A stretch of 64,000 nt of DNA from Cellulosimicrobium cellulans (GTDB taxonomy: Bacteria > Actinomycetota > Actinomycetes > Actinomycetales > Cellulomonadaceae). Under the pieces are notes generated by a model. The model was not told the origin of the DNA. It worked only from the letters and a program-made list of their open reading frames with translations, and made no database searches. Of the stretch, positions 17,464-26,005 are shown one piece after another; positions within the stretch are counted from its first letter, which is position 1; every line of letters begins with the position of its first letter. The position numbers and the translations under genes were made by a program. The stretch spans positions 806,001 to 870,000 of the forward strand of contig NZ_JAFGYF010000001.1 of NCBI RefSeq assembly GCF_016921195.1, written 5' to 3'.

Positions 17464-17900
17464 GACGGCACGGGGAGCAGGCCGGCCCAGCGGCGGGCCA
17501 CGTCGACGAGGCCGACGCGGGCGAGCGCGTCCACCTCGTCCGGGGTGAACCACCCGACGTCGTCGGTCGACTCGTCCTCCTCGACGCGCAGCTCGCCGCC
17601 CACGACATGGGCCTGGTAGACGATGCGGATCGCGTGCAGCGACCGGTCGCGGTCCTCGGGCCGGATCCGGTCGGCGGCGTCGACCACGATGCTGTCGACG
17701 CCGAGCAGGCCGTCGAGCTCGACGTCGTAGCCGGTCTCCTCGCGCACCTCCCGGACGGCCGCGGCGGCCGGGTGCTCACCGGGGCCGATGCCGCCGCCGG
17801 GCAGCGTCCAGCCGCCGCGGCCCCCCTCGCTCCAGTGCGGGAGGAGCATCCTCCCGTCCTCGCGGACGATCACGGCGTAGGCGGCGACGCGGGTCTGCAT
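17460..17900 (-). CDS. Nudix hydrolase
   Basis: A 146-residue protein with a complete Nudix box, from [10 protein letters not shown] through [10 protein letters not shown], carrying the metal-binding REUxEE glutamates. The family cleaves nucleoside diphosphates linked to other groups. [14 protein letters not shown] at the N-terminus resembles ADP-ribose and NUDT1-like members, but the substrate cannot be assigned. The ATG at 17900 is chosen because conservation begins there, and the longer frame extends into the palindromic intergenic repeat. It is coupled to the lipoprotein gene downstream. Confidence 0.87.
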   Translation of the reverse strand: MQTRVAAYAVIVREDGRMLLPHWSEGGRGGWTLPGGGIGPGEHPAAAAVREVREETGYDVELDGLLGVDSIVVDAADRIRPEDRDRSLHAIRIVYQAHVVGGELRVEEDESTDDVGWFTPDEVDALARVGLVDVARRWAGLLPVPS

Positions 17901-17947
17901 GGACCCATCATGCGCGACGGCCGTCGTCGAACATGCGGTCCCGGCAC

Positions 17948-18007
17948 GCCGAGCATGGGGATACCGACCGTCCCGGCTCCCGGACGGTCGACAACCCCAT
18001 GTTCGGC
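17948..18007. repeat. 60-bp palindromic repeat element, copy 1
   Basis: The outer arms are GCCGAGCATGGGG (17948-17960) and CCCCATGTTCGGC (17995-18007), and the inner arms GACCGTCC and GGACGGTC flank a short loop. It lies between divergent Nudix and PadR genes, where a terminator makes no sense. The outer arms resemble those of the elements at 22821 and 29962, of 60 and 61 bp. Confidence 0.7.
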
Positions 18008-18043
18008 GCTGCCGACGGCACTCTTGTGCGAGCAATCGGCGTC

Positions 18044-18065
18044 GAGTACTCTGGGTCGAGTATTC
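18044..18065. promoter_or_regulatory. Probable PadR operator (repeated GAGTAYTC)
   Basis: GAGTACTC (18044-18051) and GAGTATTC (18058-18065) are near-palindromes spaced 14 bp apart, just before the PadR ribosome site. This arrangement fits autoregulation by a PadR dimer, and the region is the most AT-rich part of the gap. Confidence 0.45.
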
Positions 18066-18076
18066 GGAGGTGAGTC

Positions 18077-18742
18077 ATGTCCCGTCGTCCTGTGTCCAAC
18101 CCGCTCGCGCTCGCGGTCCTCGCGAGCCTCGCCGAGCGACCCATGTACCCGTACGAGATCACGACGACCCTGCGTGAGCGGGGCAAGGACGACAGCATCC
18201 GGCTCAACTTCGGCTCGCTGTACTCCGTCATCAAGTCGCTCGAGAAGCACGGCTTCATCACGCCGTCGCACTCGGAGCGCGAGGGCAACCGGCCCGAGCG
18301 CGTCGTCTACGAGATCACGGAGGCGGGCAAGGTCGAGGCGGCCGCGTGGCTGCGCGAGCTGCTGGCCGTGCCGTCCAAGGAGTACCCGGACGTCGAGGCG
18401 GGGCTGTCGCTCATCGCGATGCTCTCGCCCGAGGAGGTCGCGGCGCTCCTGCGTGCACGCCTCGCGTCGCTCGACAACGAGATCCGCACGCGCGACGCCG
18501 GGCTCACCGGCGCTGCCGCGGCCGGGCTGCCGGAGATCTTCCTCGTCGAGGCCGACTACCGGCTGGCCATGCTGCGCGCGGAGCGCGGGTGGATCGACCG
18601 GTTCGCCGCACGCCTGGAGGCGGGCGAGGTCGGCGGCCAGGACGGCTGGGCCGAGATGGCGCGTCTGCGCGCCGCGGGCGCGTCGCCCGAGGAGATCGAG
18701 GAGGTCGTGCGCCGCCACCTGCCCGCCGACCCCACCCCCTGA
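18077..18742 (+). CDS. PadR family transcriptional regulator
   Basis: A 221-residue protein with the PadR winged helix: LALAVLASLAERPMYPYEIT, then LNFGSLYSVIKSLEKHGFI and YEITEAGK. The C-terminal half is the Vir_act_alpha_C-like dimerisation region, longer than in minimal PadR proteins. It starts at an ATG with an optimal GGAGGTGA site. Such regulators commonly repress a neighbouring drug exporter and release it on drug binding, which matches the DrrA/DrrB-like genes that follow. Confidence 0.9.
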   Translation: MSRRPVSNPLALAVLASLAERPMYPYEITTTLRERGKDDSIRLNFGSLYSVIKSLEKHGFITPSHSEREGNRPERVVYEITEAGKVEAAAWLRELLAVPSKEYPDVEAGLSLIAMLSPEEVAALLRARLASLDNEIRTRDAGLTGAAAAGLPEIFLVEADYRLAMLRAERGWIDRFAARLEAGEVGGQDGWAEMARLRAAGASPEEIEEVVRRHLPADPTP

Positions 18743-18790
18743 GACCACCGGCGCACGCTCGACCGAGCGCGCGCCGGACGGAGAAAGAGT

Positions 18791-18822
18791 GGTGGCCCGG
18801 ATGCGCCAACATCCGGGCCACC
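18791..18822. terminator. Hairpin between padR and the ABC exporter
   Basis: A perfect 13-bp stem (18791-18803 with 18810-18822) with a 6-nt loop lies 48 bp after the padR stop. It may end or attenuate the padR transcript before the transporter genes. Confidence 0.5.
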
Positions 18823-18945
18823 GAGCCCGAGTCGTCCCGCCGGAACCGACGGAACCGCTGCGTCAACAGTCACCAGGGCTCTCCCATGCTATCCGCGCGG
18901 GAGGGGCCACCCGGCGAGACGGCTCCCGAGAGAAGGAGCCTCATC

Positions 18946-20031
18946 GTGCCCTCCACCACCCGGACGCAGGCGACGGCGATCGACGCCGTCGACCTGCGCA
19001 AGACCTACCCGGGCGGCCGTGGCCGCCCGCCCGTGGCCGCGCTCGACGGCCTGTCGTTCGCCGTCCCCGCGGGCACCGTGTTCGCGCTCCTCGGCCCCAA
19101 CGGGGCGGGCAAGTCGACGACGGCCAAGATCCTCACGACGCTCAGCCGCGCGGACTCCGGCACGGCGAGCGTCGCGGGGATCGACGTCGCGCGCCACCCC
19201 GAGCGCGTGCGACGCGCGATCGGGTACGTCGCGCAGAAGCCCGTGACCGACCCGATGGACAGCGGTCGCGAGAACCTCGTCCTCGCGGGCCGGCTCCAGG
19301 GCCTCGGCGCGCGCGACGCCCGCGCCCGCGCGACCGAGCTGCTCGACCGGTTCTCGCTCACGGACGCGGCCGACCGCCTCGTGCGGACGTACAGCGGCGG
19401 CATGGCGCGCAAGCTGGACGTCGCGATGGGGATCGTCCACCGTCCCCGGGTCCTGTTCCTCGACGAGCCGACGACCGGGCTCGACCCCGAGGCGCGCGCC
19501 GAGATGTGGGCCGAGATCGAGCGCATGACCGCGCGCGAGAGCATGACGATCCTCCTCACCACGCACTACCTCGAGGAGGCCGACCGCCTCGCGGCGAACC
19601 TCGCGATCGTCGACCACGGCCGCGTGGCGGTCGCGGGGACGCCCGACGCGCTGAAGGACGAGCTGCGCGGCGACGGGATCGTCGTCGAGCTCGCCCCCGG
19701 GGTCGGGTTGCCCGACGGCGGCGCCGCCGTCGCCGACCGCGTCACCGCCGCGGTCGGCACGTGCGCAGGCGTCCGCGACGTGCACGTCGAGGGCCGCACC
19801 CTGCGCGCCCGTGCCGACTCGGGCGCCGTCGCGCTGCCCGCCGTCCTCACCGCGCTCGACGCCGCGGGCCTCCCCGTCGCGTCGGCGACGCTCGCGCGCC
19901 CGAGCCTCGACGACGTGTACCTGCGCCACACCGGCCGGACGTTCACGGCCGCGCAGTCCTCCGCGGGCGCGACGCCGGGGGGCGGCTCGGGGGCCGATGC
20001 CGGCGCGACCGTCGAGGGGGTGGCCGCATGA
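18946..20031 (+). CDS. DrrA-like ABC exporter ATP-binding protein
   Basis: A 361-residue ATPase. Walker A is GPNGAGKS, the signature YSGGMARK, Walker B VLFLDEPTTGLDPEARA and the H-loop TTHYLEEADRLA. The C-terminal 110 residues carry the DrrA extension (ASATLARPSLDDVYLRHTGR), typical of daunorubicin-type multidrug exporters. It powers the permease encoded next. The GTG start follows AAGGAG. Its stop overlaps the permease start (ATGA). Confidence 0.92.
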   Translation: MPSTTRTQATAIDAVDLRKTYPGGRGRPPVAALDGLSFAVPAGTVFALLGPNGAGKSTTAKILTTLSRADSGTASVAGIDVARHPERVRRAIGYVAQKPVTDPMDSGRENLVLAGRLQGLGARDARARATELLDRFSLTDAADRLVRTYSGGMARKLDVAMGIVHRPRVLFLDEPTTGLDPEARAEMWAEIERMTARESMTILLTTHYLEEADRLAANLAIVDHGRVAVAGTPDALKDELRGDGIVVELAPGVGLPDGGAAVADRVTAAVGTCAGVRDVHVEGRTLRARADSGAVALPAVLTALDAAGLPVASATLARPSLDDVYLRHTGRTFTAAQSSAGATPGGGSGADAGATVEGVAA

Positions 20032-20816
20032 CCGCCGTCGTGCACACCGGGCTGCTCACCGCTCGGGCGCTGCGCCAGGGTGTGCGCATCCCCGTGTTCA
20101 TGGTCATGAACCTCGTCCAGCCCATGATCTGGCTGCTGCTGTTCGGCCAGCTCTTCCGGTCTGTCGTGGAGATCCCCGGGTTCGCCGCGGGCGGGACGTA
20201 CCTCGAGTTCATCACGCCCGGCGTCGTCATGATGACGGCGATGTTCGGGGCCGCGTGGGCCGGCACGTCGTACGTCCAGGACATGGACCGTGGCGTCATG
20301 GACCGCTTCCTCACGTCGCCGGCGTCGCGCGGTGCGCTCATGGCATCGACGATGATCTACCAGGCCGTCATCGCGGTCGGGCAGGCGCTCGTCGTGCTCG
20401 CGGTCGCGTGGCTGTGCGGGGCGCGGTTCGGCAGCACGCCGGGCGAGACGACGCTCGGCGTCCTCGCCCTCCTGCTCGCGGTCGTCCTGCTCACGGCGCT
20501 GTTCTCGGCGCTGAGCAACGCGACGGCCCTGCTCACCGGTCAGCAGGAGGCGCTCATCGGCATCTCGCAGCTCATCACGCTGCCGCTCATGTTCCTGTCG
20601 TCGGCCGTGATGGACACGCGGCTGTCCGCGGGCTGGGTGGCGGACGTCGCGCGGTACAACCCGTTCGACTGGGCCGTCGTCGCCGGGCGCGCGGCGCTCG
20701 CTGCGTCGCCCGACTGGGGCGTGGTGTGGGGACGGCTCGGGCTCCTCGCGCTCGCGGCGGTCGTCATGGGCTGGCTCGCGACGCAGGCGTTCCGCACGCG
20801 GCAGCGCTCGGCCTGA
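20028..20816 (+). CDS. ABC-2 type exporter permease (DrrB-like)
   Basis: A 262-residue integral membrane protein with about six transmembrane segments. VMNLVQPMIWLLLFGQLFRS and the central QDMDRGVMDRFLTSPASRGAL are typical of ABC-2 permeases of DrrB type, and the NPFDWAVVAGRAA segment is also shared. It forms the exporter with the ATPase upstream, probably under PadR control. The substrate is unknown. Confidence 0.9.
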   Translation: MTAVVHTGLLTARALRQGVRIPVFMVMNLVQPMIWLLLFGQLFRSVVEIPGFAAGGTYLEFITPGVVMMTAMFGAAWAGTSYVQDMDRGVMDRFLTSPASRGALMASTMIYQAVIAVGQALVVLAVAWLCGARFGSTPGETTLGVLALLLAVVLLTALFSALSNATALLTGQQEALIGISQLITLPLMFLSSAVMDTRLSAGWVADVARYNPFDWAVVAGRAALAASPDWGVVWGRLGLLALAAVVMGWLATQAFRTRQRSA

Positions 20817-20849
20817 CGACCGGGCACGACGGCGGTCGCCCCGCCCGGG

Positions 20850-21233
20850 TCAGCGGTCCCGGGTGAGCGCGAACGCCGTCGTGCCGACGAGCGCGAGGCC
20901 CACGCCCCACCAGACGAGACCGACGCCCGCGGCCGCGAGGCCTGCGGCGACGAACAGCGCGACCTGCGCATCGAGCCGCCAGGGCTGTGCGAGGCGCCGG
21001 GTCGCGGTCCGCGCGAACCAGCGCCCCCACACGACCACGACGAGGGCGGGCAGAGCGACGGCGAGGACGAGCGAGAGTGCGACGCCGCCCGGGCCGGACG
21101 CGCCGCCGAGACGCCAGCCCACGAGGGCGACCAGCGCGAGGAGCGCGAGCTCGCAGAGGAACGCGACGACGTCGGCGGCGCCGACGCGCGGGACGTCACG
21201 ACGGGGACGGTCGTCGGTGGACGGGCTGCTCAT
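20850..21233 (-). CDS. YrdB-like (DUF2568) membrane protein
   Basis: A 127-residue protein with about four transmembrane helices. AADVVAFLCELALLALVALVGW, a Gly-rich turn and ALPALVVVVWGRWFARTATRRL resemble the DUF2568/YrdB family. Function is unknown. Its ATG overlaps the stop of the amino-acid permease gene (ATGA), so it is translated with it and could be a partner or simply a passenger. Confidence 0.65.
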   Translation of the reverse strand: MSSPSTDDRPRRDVPRVGAADVVAFLCELALLALVALVGWRLGGASGPGGVALSLVLAVALPALVVVVWGRWFARTATRRLAQPWRLDAQVALFVAAGLAAAGVGLVWWGVGLALVGTTAFALTRDR

Positions 21234-22693
21234 CGCTCCTCGACGTCGTCCTCGAGGTGGGACACGTCCGAGAACGCGGTCTGGCGGTGGCGCACCGCAC
21301 GGTTGTACAGCCACGTGACGAACGAGAGCAAGATCCCGAGGCCGACGAGCGCGCCCGCGATGACGTACTGCTCCTGCTGCTCGGCGCTGCGTGCCCACGG
21401 CCCCGCGAGGTACGCGCACGTGAGCGCCCCGAGGACGGCGAGCCACGTGCGGGTGCGGAAGTGCTCGTGGTCGACACGGTCGCGGCGCAGCACGAGGAGC
21501 GCGACGTTGACGATCGTGAACACGACGAGCAGGAGCAGCGACGTCGTGCCGCCGAGCAGCGCGATCGCGGTGGTGCCCGCCTCGGTCCCCGACTGCCGCA
21601 CGACGTACGCGATGAGCGCGAACGCGATGGCCGTCGTGACGAGGATCGACACCCACGGCGTCCGCCGGAACGGGTGGACCTGGCCGAACGCTCGCGGCAG
21701 CACGCCCTGGTTCGCCATGCCGTAGAGCAGGCGGGACGCCATGAGCATGTTGATGAGCGCCGAGTTCGCGACGGCGAACATGCCGATGAACGGGAAGATC
21801 GTGTCGAACGGCAGGTTCGGCGCCCCCGCCGCCACGACCTGCGTGAGCGCCGAGCCCTTGGAATCGTCCACGAGGTCGCCGACGGGGACGAGCGCGACGG
21901 CGGTGATCGCGACGAGCACGTAGATCGCACCCGTGATCGACAGCCCGGTGAGCATCATGCGCGGGAAGTCGCGCACGGGGTCCTTGCACTCCTCGGCCAT
22001 GTTCACCGAGTCCTCGAACCCGACCATCGCGAAGAACGCGAGCGTCGTCGCAGCCGTCACGGCGAGGAACACGCTCTTGTCGTCCGCGCTCTCGAACACG
22101 ACGACGCGCGAGAAGTCGGCGCGGCCCTGCGTCGCCGCCCACAGCCCCACGAAGATCACCAGCAGCAGGCCGGAGAGCTCGACGAGCGACAGCACGACGT
22201 TCGTCCGGACGCTCTCGCCGACGCCCCGCAGGTTCACCAGCGCGACGAGGGCCATGAAGCCGAGCGCGATGAGGAGCCTGCCGTTGCCGCCCGTCGGGAG
22301 CCCGAGGCCGAACCCGTCCGAGACGAACCCCGCGAACGCGTTGGACGCCGTCGACGCCGACGTGATGCCCGAGCTCATGACCATGAACGCGACGACGAAC
22401 GTCAGCAGGTGGATGCCGAACGCCTTGTGCGTGTAGAGCGCCGCGCCGGCGGCGCTCGGGTACTTGGTGACGAGCTCGAGGTAGGAGAACGCGGTGATCG
22501 TCGCGACCACGAACGCGAGCAGGAACGGCAGCCACGCCGCCCCGCCGACCTCGCCCGCGACCTGGCCCGTGAGCGCGTAGACGCCCGTGCCGAGGATGTC
22601 CCCGACGATGAACAGGAGCAGGAGCTTGGGCCCCATGACGCGCTTGAGCTCCGGCTGCTGCCGTTCCTGCGTGCGACCCGCGGTCTGGCTCAT
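21230..22693 (-). CDS. APC superfamily amino acid permease
   Basis: A 487-residue transporter with about twelve transmembrane helices. GDILGTGVYALTGQVAGEVGG is the unwound TM1 substrate-binding segment of APC transporters, FFAMVGFEDSVNMAEECKDP is the conserved TM6-7 region, and the C-terminus is cytoplasmic and acidic. It probably imports an amino acid by proton symport. The substrate is unknown. ATG with GGAG. Followed by the coupled DUF2568 gene. Confidence 0.88.
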   Translation of the reverse strand: MSQTAGRTQERQQPELKRVMGPKLLLLFIVGDILGTGVYALTGQVAGEVGGAAWLPFLLAFVVATITAFSYLELVTKYPSAAGAALYTHKAFGIHLLTFVVAFMVMSSGITSASTASNAFAGFVSDGFGLGLPTGGNGRLLIALGFMALVALVNLRGVGESVRTNVVLSLVELSGLLLVIFVGLWAATQGRADFSRVVVFESADDKSVFLAVTAATTLAFFAMVGFEDSVNMAEECKDPVRDFPRMMLTGLSITGAIYVLVAITAVALVPVGDLVDDSKGSALTQVVAAGAPNLPFDTIFPFIGMFAVANSALINMLMASRLLYGMANQGVLPRAFGQVHPFRRTPWVSILVTTAIAFALIAYVVRQSGTEAGTTAIALLGGTTSLLLLVVFTIVNVALLVLRRDRVDHEHFRTRTWLAVLGALTCAYLAGPWARSAEQQEQYVIAGALVGLGILLSFVTWLYNRAVRHRQTAFSDVSHLEDDVEER

Positions 22694-22757
22694 GAGAGGC
22701 TCCCTCGCGTCTCGGACGTCCCCGGACCTCCATGAAACCCCCGGCCACAGCCTCCTG

Positions 22758-23897
22758 TCAGCGCGACCGGACGCGTGTCGCCCCCAGGCTGCCGAACCCG
22801 GGCCTGTCGTCAGGAACCTCGCCGAACCCGGGGTTGTCGCCGGGTTCGGCCGCGTGGGGTGCGACAACCCCGGGTTCGGCGGCCGGGCGGGCGGCACGCG
22901 GTCGCCGGTGCAGGACGCCGGTCGTCGTCGCGACGCCCAGCAGGAGGACGGCGCCGCCCGACAGCTCCGCCGCGTTCGGCACCTCGTCGAGCACGAGCCA
23001 CGCGGCGAGCATGCCCACCGGCGGCACGAGCATCGTGAACGGCACGACCGCCGACGCGGGGTACCGCGCGAGCAACGTGTTCCAGATCCCGTAGCCCACG
23101 AGGCTCGCGAGCCACGCCGTGTACAGGGTCGACAAGACCGGCGCGAGCGTGAGGTGCGTGAGCGCGTGCCCGACGGCGTCCGGCCCGTCGAGCGCGAGGG
23201 ACAGCCCGAGCATGGGGACGGGCACGACGACGGCCGACCACACGGTCATCGACAACCCGTCCAGCCCGGGCCGCGAGGTAGAACCCTGGTTGCGCGAGGT
23301 AGAGCGCTGGTTGCGCGAGGTAGAGCGCTGGTCGCGCGAGGTAGAACCCTGGTCGCGCGGGGTAGAGCCCTGGTCGCGCGAGGTAGAGCCGTGGTCGCGG
23401 CGGCTCCCGGCGCGTCGCGCGACGACGTTGCCCACCGCCCACGACGCCGCGGCGGCGAGCGTCACGACGAACGCGAGGGCGGGCGTCGACGCGCTGCGTC
23501 CCACGCCGACCACCACGAGCCCTGCGGCGCCGACGAGCACCCCGACGAGCTGCGAGCGCGTCGGGACCTCGCGCAGCGCCGCGGCGGCGAACAGCACGGT
23601 CAGGCCGACCTGGGCCTGGAGCACGAGGGACGCGAGCCCGGCGGGCATGCCGAGCGAGAGGGCGGTGTAGAGGAGGCCGAACTGGCCGAGGCTCATGAAC
23701 GCGCCGACGAGCAGCACGTCCCGCCACCGCGCGCGGGGCCGCGGGACGAGGAACACCGCCGGGACCAGGACGACGAGGAAGCGCAGGGCGACGAACAGCG
23801 TCGGCGGCATGTCGCCGAGCCCGAGGTCGATGACGACGAAGTTCACGCCCCAGACGACGGCGACGAGGACGGCGAGGAGCGACGGGCGCAGCGGCAT
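22758..23897 (-). CDS. EamA/DMT family transporter with repeat-derived insertion and tail
   Basis: A 379-residue drug/metabolite transporter with ten predicted helices in two EamA domains (starting VWGVNFVVIDLGLGDMPP and, after the insertion, MTVWSAVVVPVPMLGLSL). Two parts look recently acquired. About 42 residues between the halves are six tandem copies of a seven-residue unit like RDQGSTS (from the 21-bp DNA repeat), and the last 40 residues read through the palindromic repeat at 22821. Both should sit in the cytoplasm and may be tolerated. The ATG at 23897 is divergent from the LysR gene, which probably regulates it. Confidence 0.85.
   Translation of the reverse strand: MPLRPSLLAVLVAVVWGVNFVVIDLGLGDMPPTLFVALRFLVVLVPAVFLVPRPRARWRDVLLVGAFMSLGQFGLLYTALSLGMPAGLASLVLQAQVGLTVLFAAAALREVPTRSQLVGVLVGAAGLVVVGVGRSASTPALAFVVTLAAAASWAVGNVVARRAGSRRDHGSTSRDQGSTPRDQGSTSRDQRSTSRNQRSTSRNQGSTSRPGLDGLSMTVWSAVVVPVPMLGLSLALDGPDAVGHALTHLTLAPVLSTLYTAWLASLVGYGIWNTLLARYPASAVVPFTMLVPPVGMLAAWLVLDEVPNAAELSGGAVLLLGVATTTGVLHRRPRAARPAAEPGVVAPHAAEPGDNPGFGEVPDDRPGFGSLGATRVRSR
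22821..22880. repeat. 60-bp palindromic repeat element, copy 2
   Basis: Bases 22821-22840 and 22861-22880 form a perfect 20-bp inverted repeat beginning GCCGAACCCGGGGTTGTC, with a 20-nt loop. A further half-copy (GCCGAACCCGGG) lies at 22791. The element overlaps the 3' end of the EamA coding region and supplies its C-terminal residues. Confidence 0.8.
23272..23397. repeat. Six tandem 21-bp repeats inside the EamA gene
   Basis: Six units of 21 bp run from 23272 to 23397, all close to CGCGAGGTAGAACCCTGGTC with a few substitutions (AGAACCC or AGAGCGC variants). On the minus strand they encode a Ser/Thr/Arg/Gln-rich insert between the two transporter halves. It is the same unit as at 10843-10905. 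Confidence 0.9.
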
Positions 23898-23920
23898 GGC
23901 ATCGAGGGTGCGCCCGCGGC

Positions 23921-23953
23921 ATCGTGCACGTCCAGCGCACAGTCGTGCACGAT
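23921..23953. promoter_or_regulatory. Inverted repeat, probable LysR operator
   Basis: ATCGTGCAC (23921-23929) and GTGCACGAT (23945-23953) are perfect 9-bp arms separated by 15 bp, in the 91-bp gap between the divergent EamA and LysR genes. Position and form suit a LysR-type recognition site acting on both promoters. Confidence 0.6.
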
Positions 23954-23988
23954 TCCCGGTAGCTACGCTTCTGGATAGCATCGGTCGC

Positions 23989-24954
23989 ATGATCGACCTC
24001 GCCGCCGTGGACGCCCTGCTCGCCGTCGAGCGCACCGGGACCGTGCACGCCGCCGCGCGTGACCTCGGCTACACGCCGTCCGCCGTCTCGCAGCAGGTCA
24101 AGCGCCTCGAGCGCGACCTCGGCGCGCGGCTGCTCGACCGGGAGGGCCGCGGCGTCGTGCTCACGGCCGCGGGGCGGCGCGTGGTCGAGGAGGGCCGCGT
24201 GCTGCGCGAGCAGGTCGAGTCGCTGCGCGCCCGCCTGCATGACGCCGGCGCCCGCCCGACCGGGACCGTGCGGCTGGGGTCGTTCTCGACGGCGGTGCGC
24301 GGCGTCGTCGCACCGCTCGTCGCGCGCGTGCGCGAGGACGTCCCCGACCTGCGGCTCGTCGTCGAGGAGGCCGAGCCGTGGGACGCGGTCGCGGCCGTCG
24401 CGGCGGGCACCCTGGACCTCGCGCTCGTGCACCACTGGGAGGGCGTCGGCCTCGCGCTGCCGCCGAGCCTGCGCGCCGAGGAGCTCTTCCGCGACGAGGC
24501 CGACGTGCTCGTGCACGCGTCGAGCCCGCTCGCGGCCAGGCCCGCGCTCACCCCGCCCGACCTGCTCGACGAGACCTGGGTCTGCACGCCCGACGGCACC
24601 ATCTGCTACGAGTGGTTCTGCCACATGTTCGCGCGGGAGCCGCGCGTCCCGCGCATCGACTTCCGGTGCCTCGAGTTCGCGTCGCAGGTCGAGGTCGTGG
24701 CGCAGGGACTCGCCGTCGCGCTCGTGCCGCGCCTCGGGCGCGGTCCGCTGCCCGCCGACGTCGTCGCCGTGCCCGTGCGCGAGCCCGTCCCGACCCGCCC
24801 GGTCACCGTCGTGTGGCGCGCGACCATGACCGACGCCCCGGCGGTCCGCTACCTGCGCGAGAGGCTGCGCGACGCAGGAACTCGACGCGGGCCCGAGCCG
24901 TTGGGTACCGCGAGCCCACCTGCCACCGCACCGTCCGACGAAGGGGCACGATGA
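23989..24954 (+). CDS. LysR family transcriptional regulator
   Basis: A 321-residue LysR protein. The N-terminal helix-turn-helix is VHAAARDLGYTPSAVSQQVKRLE followed by LLDREGRGVVLTAAG, and the remainder is the periplasmic-binding-like effector domain (TVRLGSFSTAVRGVVAPLV). It resembles regulators paired with EamA amino-acid exporters, but the effector is unknown. The ATG is 91 bp from the divergent EamA gene, with a clear inverted repeat between. Its stop overlaps the next start (ATGA). Confidence 0.9.
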   Translation: MIDLAAVDALLAVERTGTVHAAARDLGYTPSAVSQQVKRLERDLGARLLDREGRGVVLTAAGRRVVEEGRVLREQVESLRARLHDAGARPTGTVRLGSFSTAVRGVVAPLVARVREDVPDLRLVVEEAEPWDAVAAVAAGTLDLALVHHWEGVGLALPPSLRAEELFRDEADVLVHASSPLAARPALTPPDLLDETWVCTPDGTICYEWFCHMFAREPRVPRIDFRCLEFASQVEVVAQGLAVALVPRLGRGPLPADVVAVPVREPVPTRPVTVVWRATMTDAPAVRYLRERLRDAGTRRGPEPLGTASPPATAPSDEGAR

Positions 24955-25511
24955 CCGAGCACGAGCCGACCCGGAGGTCCGCCGACCCGCGCACCGTGGC
25001 GATCGCGGGCCTGATGACCGTCGCCTGGTACGCCGTGCCCGACGTCGTGCGGCCGCGCTGGGCCCGCGCGCTCGCCAAGACGGCGGTCGGGACCGCGGGC
25101 GTCGTGCTCACCCTGACCTCGACGGCGGAGGGGATCGAGGCGCGCGAGGGCGTGCGGGCGCTGCGGGACGCGGCCCGGGAAGCGGGTGCGACCGGTGCCG
25201 ACCCCGACGCCTCGCCCGACCGTCCGGCCGACGGAGCGCCCGGCGCCGCGCGCGAGGACAACACGTACGTCCCCGACCACGACGAGGCGACGCCCGCCCC
25301 GCCCGCGGTGGTCGTCGGGGGCGCCGTCGCCGGTGTCGCGCTCGCGACGACGCTCATCGTGGTGGGGGAGAAGTGGGTCTACCGCCGCGGCGAGCGGCTG
25401 CGCGCCCGGGGCGTGCGCCTGCCGCACACGCGCGTCGGGCTCGTGCTCGGCGCGCTCGCCGTGGCGCTCGCGGCGGCGGAGCCGCTGCTGTGGAACGCTG
25501 AGGACCGCTGA
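24951..25511 (+). CDS. Hypothetical membrane protein
   Basis: A 186-residue protein that I do not assign to a family. It has two hydrophobic regions near the N-terminus (around VAIAGLMTVAWYAVPDVV and GTAGVVLTL), a charged, Pro/Asp-rich segment of about 45 residues, then two more (PAVVVGGAVAGVALATTLIVV and VGLVLGALAVALAAAEPLL). This suggests four membrane helices with a long loop. The ATG overlaps the LysR stop and has AAGGGG upstream. Confidence 0.7.
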   Translation: MTEHEPTRRSADPRTVAIAGLMTVAWYAVPDVVRPRWARALAKTAVGTAGVVLTLTSTAEGIEAREGVRALRDAAREAGATGADPDASPDRPADGAPGAAREDNTYVPDHDEATPAPPAVVVGGAVAGVALATTLIVVGEKWVYRRGERLRARGVRLPHTRVGLVLGALAVALAAAEPLLWNAEDR

Positions 25512-25584
25512 GGCAACGACCCGGGCCGGCCCGCCGGCGTGAGGTCGTGCACCGTGCGGCCTCGCGGACCGGGAGGAGCCGACC

Positions 25585-25971
25585 GTGATCGGGTTCGGGC
25601 TGGCGCTCGCGGGGGTCGCCGCGGCGATCCACGTGTACATCTTCGTCATGGAGTCGCTCACGTGGACGAGCGCACGCACGCGTGCGACGTTCGGCACGTC
25701 GCGCGAGGAGGCCGAAGCCACCAGGGAGCTCGCGTTCAACCAGGGCTTCTACAACCTGTTCCTCGCGGTCCTCGTCGTGCTCGGCGTCGTCCTCTACGCG
25801 GCGGACCGGCAGGACGTGGGCCTCACGCTCGTCGTCGCCGGGGCGGGGTCGATGGTCGCGGCCGGGCTCGTGCTGATCCTCTCGTCGCCGTCGAAGGCGC
25901 GCGCGGCCCTGGTCCAGCTGGTGCCGCCCGCGCTCGGCGTGCTGGGCGTCGTGCTGGGGCTGACGCTCTGA
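25585..25971 (+). CDS. DUF1304 family membrane protein
   Basis: A 128-residue protein with four membrane helices. AAIHVYIFVMESLTW, FG-TSREEAEATRELAFNQGFYNLFLA and the spacing between them match the DUF1304 family. Function is unknown. The GTG has a GGGAGGAG site. It stands about 70 bp after the preceding gene, so co-transcription is possible. Confidence 0.83.
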   Translation: MIGFGLALAGVAAAIHVYIFVMESLTWTSARTRATFGTSREEAEATRELAFNQGFYNLFLAVLVVLGVVLYAADRQDVGLTLVVAGAGSMVAAGLVLILSSPSKARAALVQLVPPALGVLGVVLGLTL

Positions 25972-26005
25972 GCCGGCCCGCGCTCCGGGTCGCCCGCGGC
26001 GACGG

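Noticed and set aside
23272-23397. CRISPR-like array
   Set aside because: The six 21-bp units are directly tandem, with no spacers, and lie in frame inside a transporter gene.
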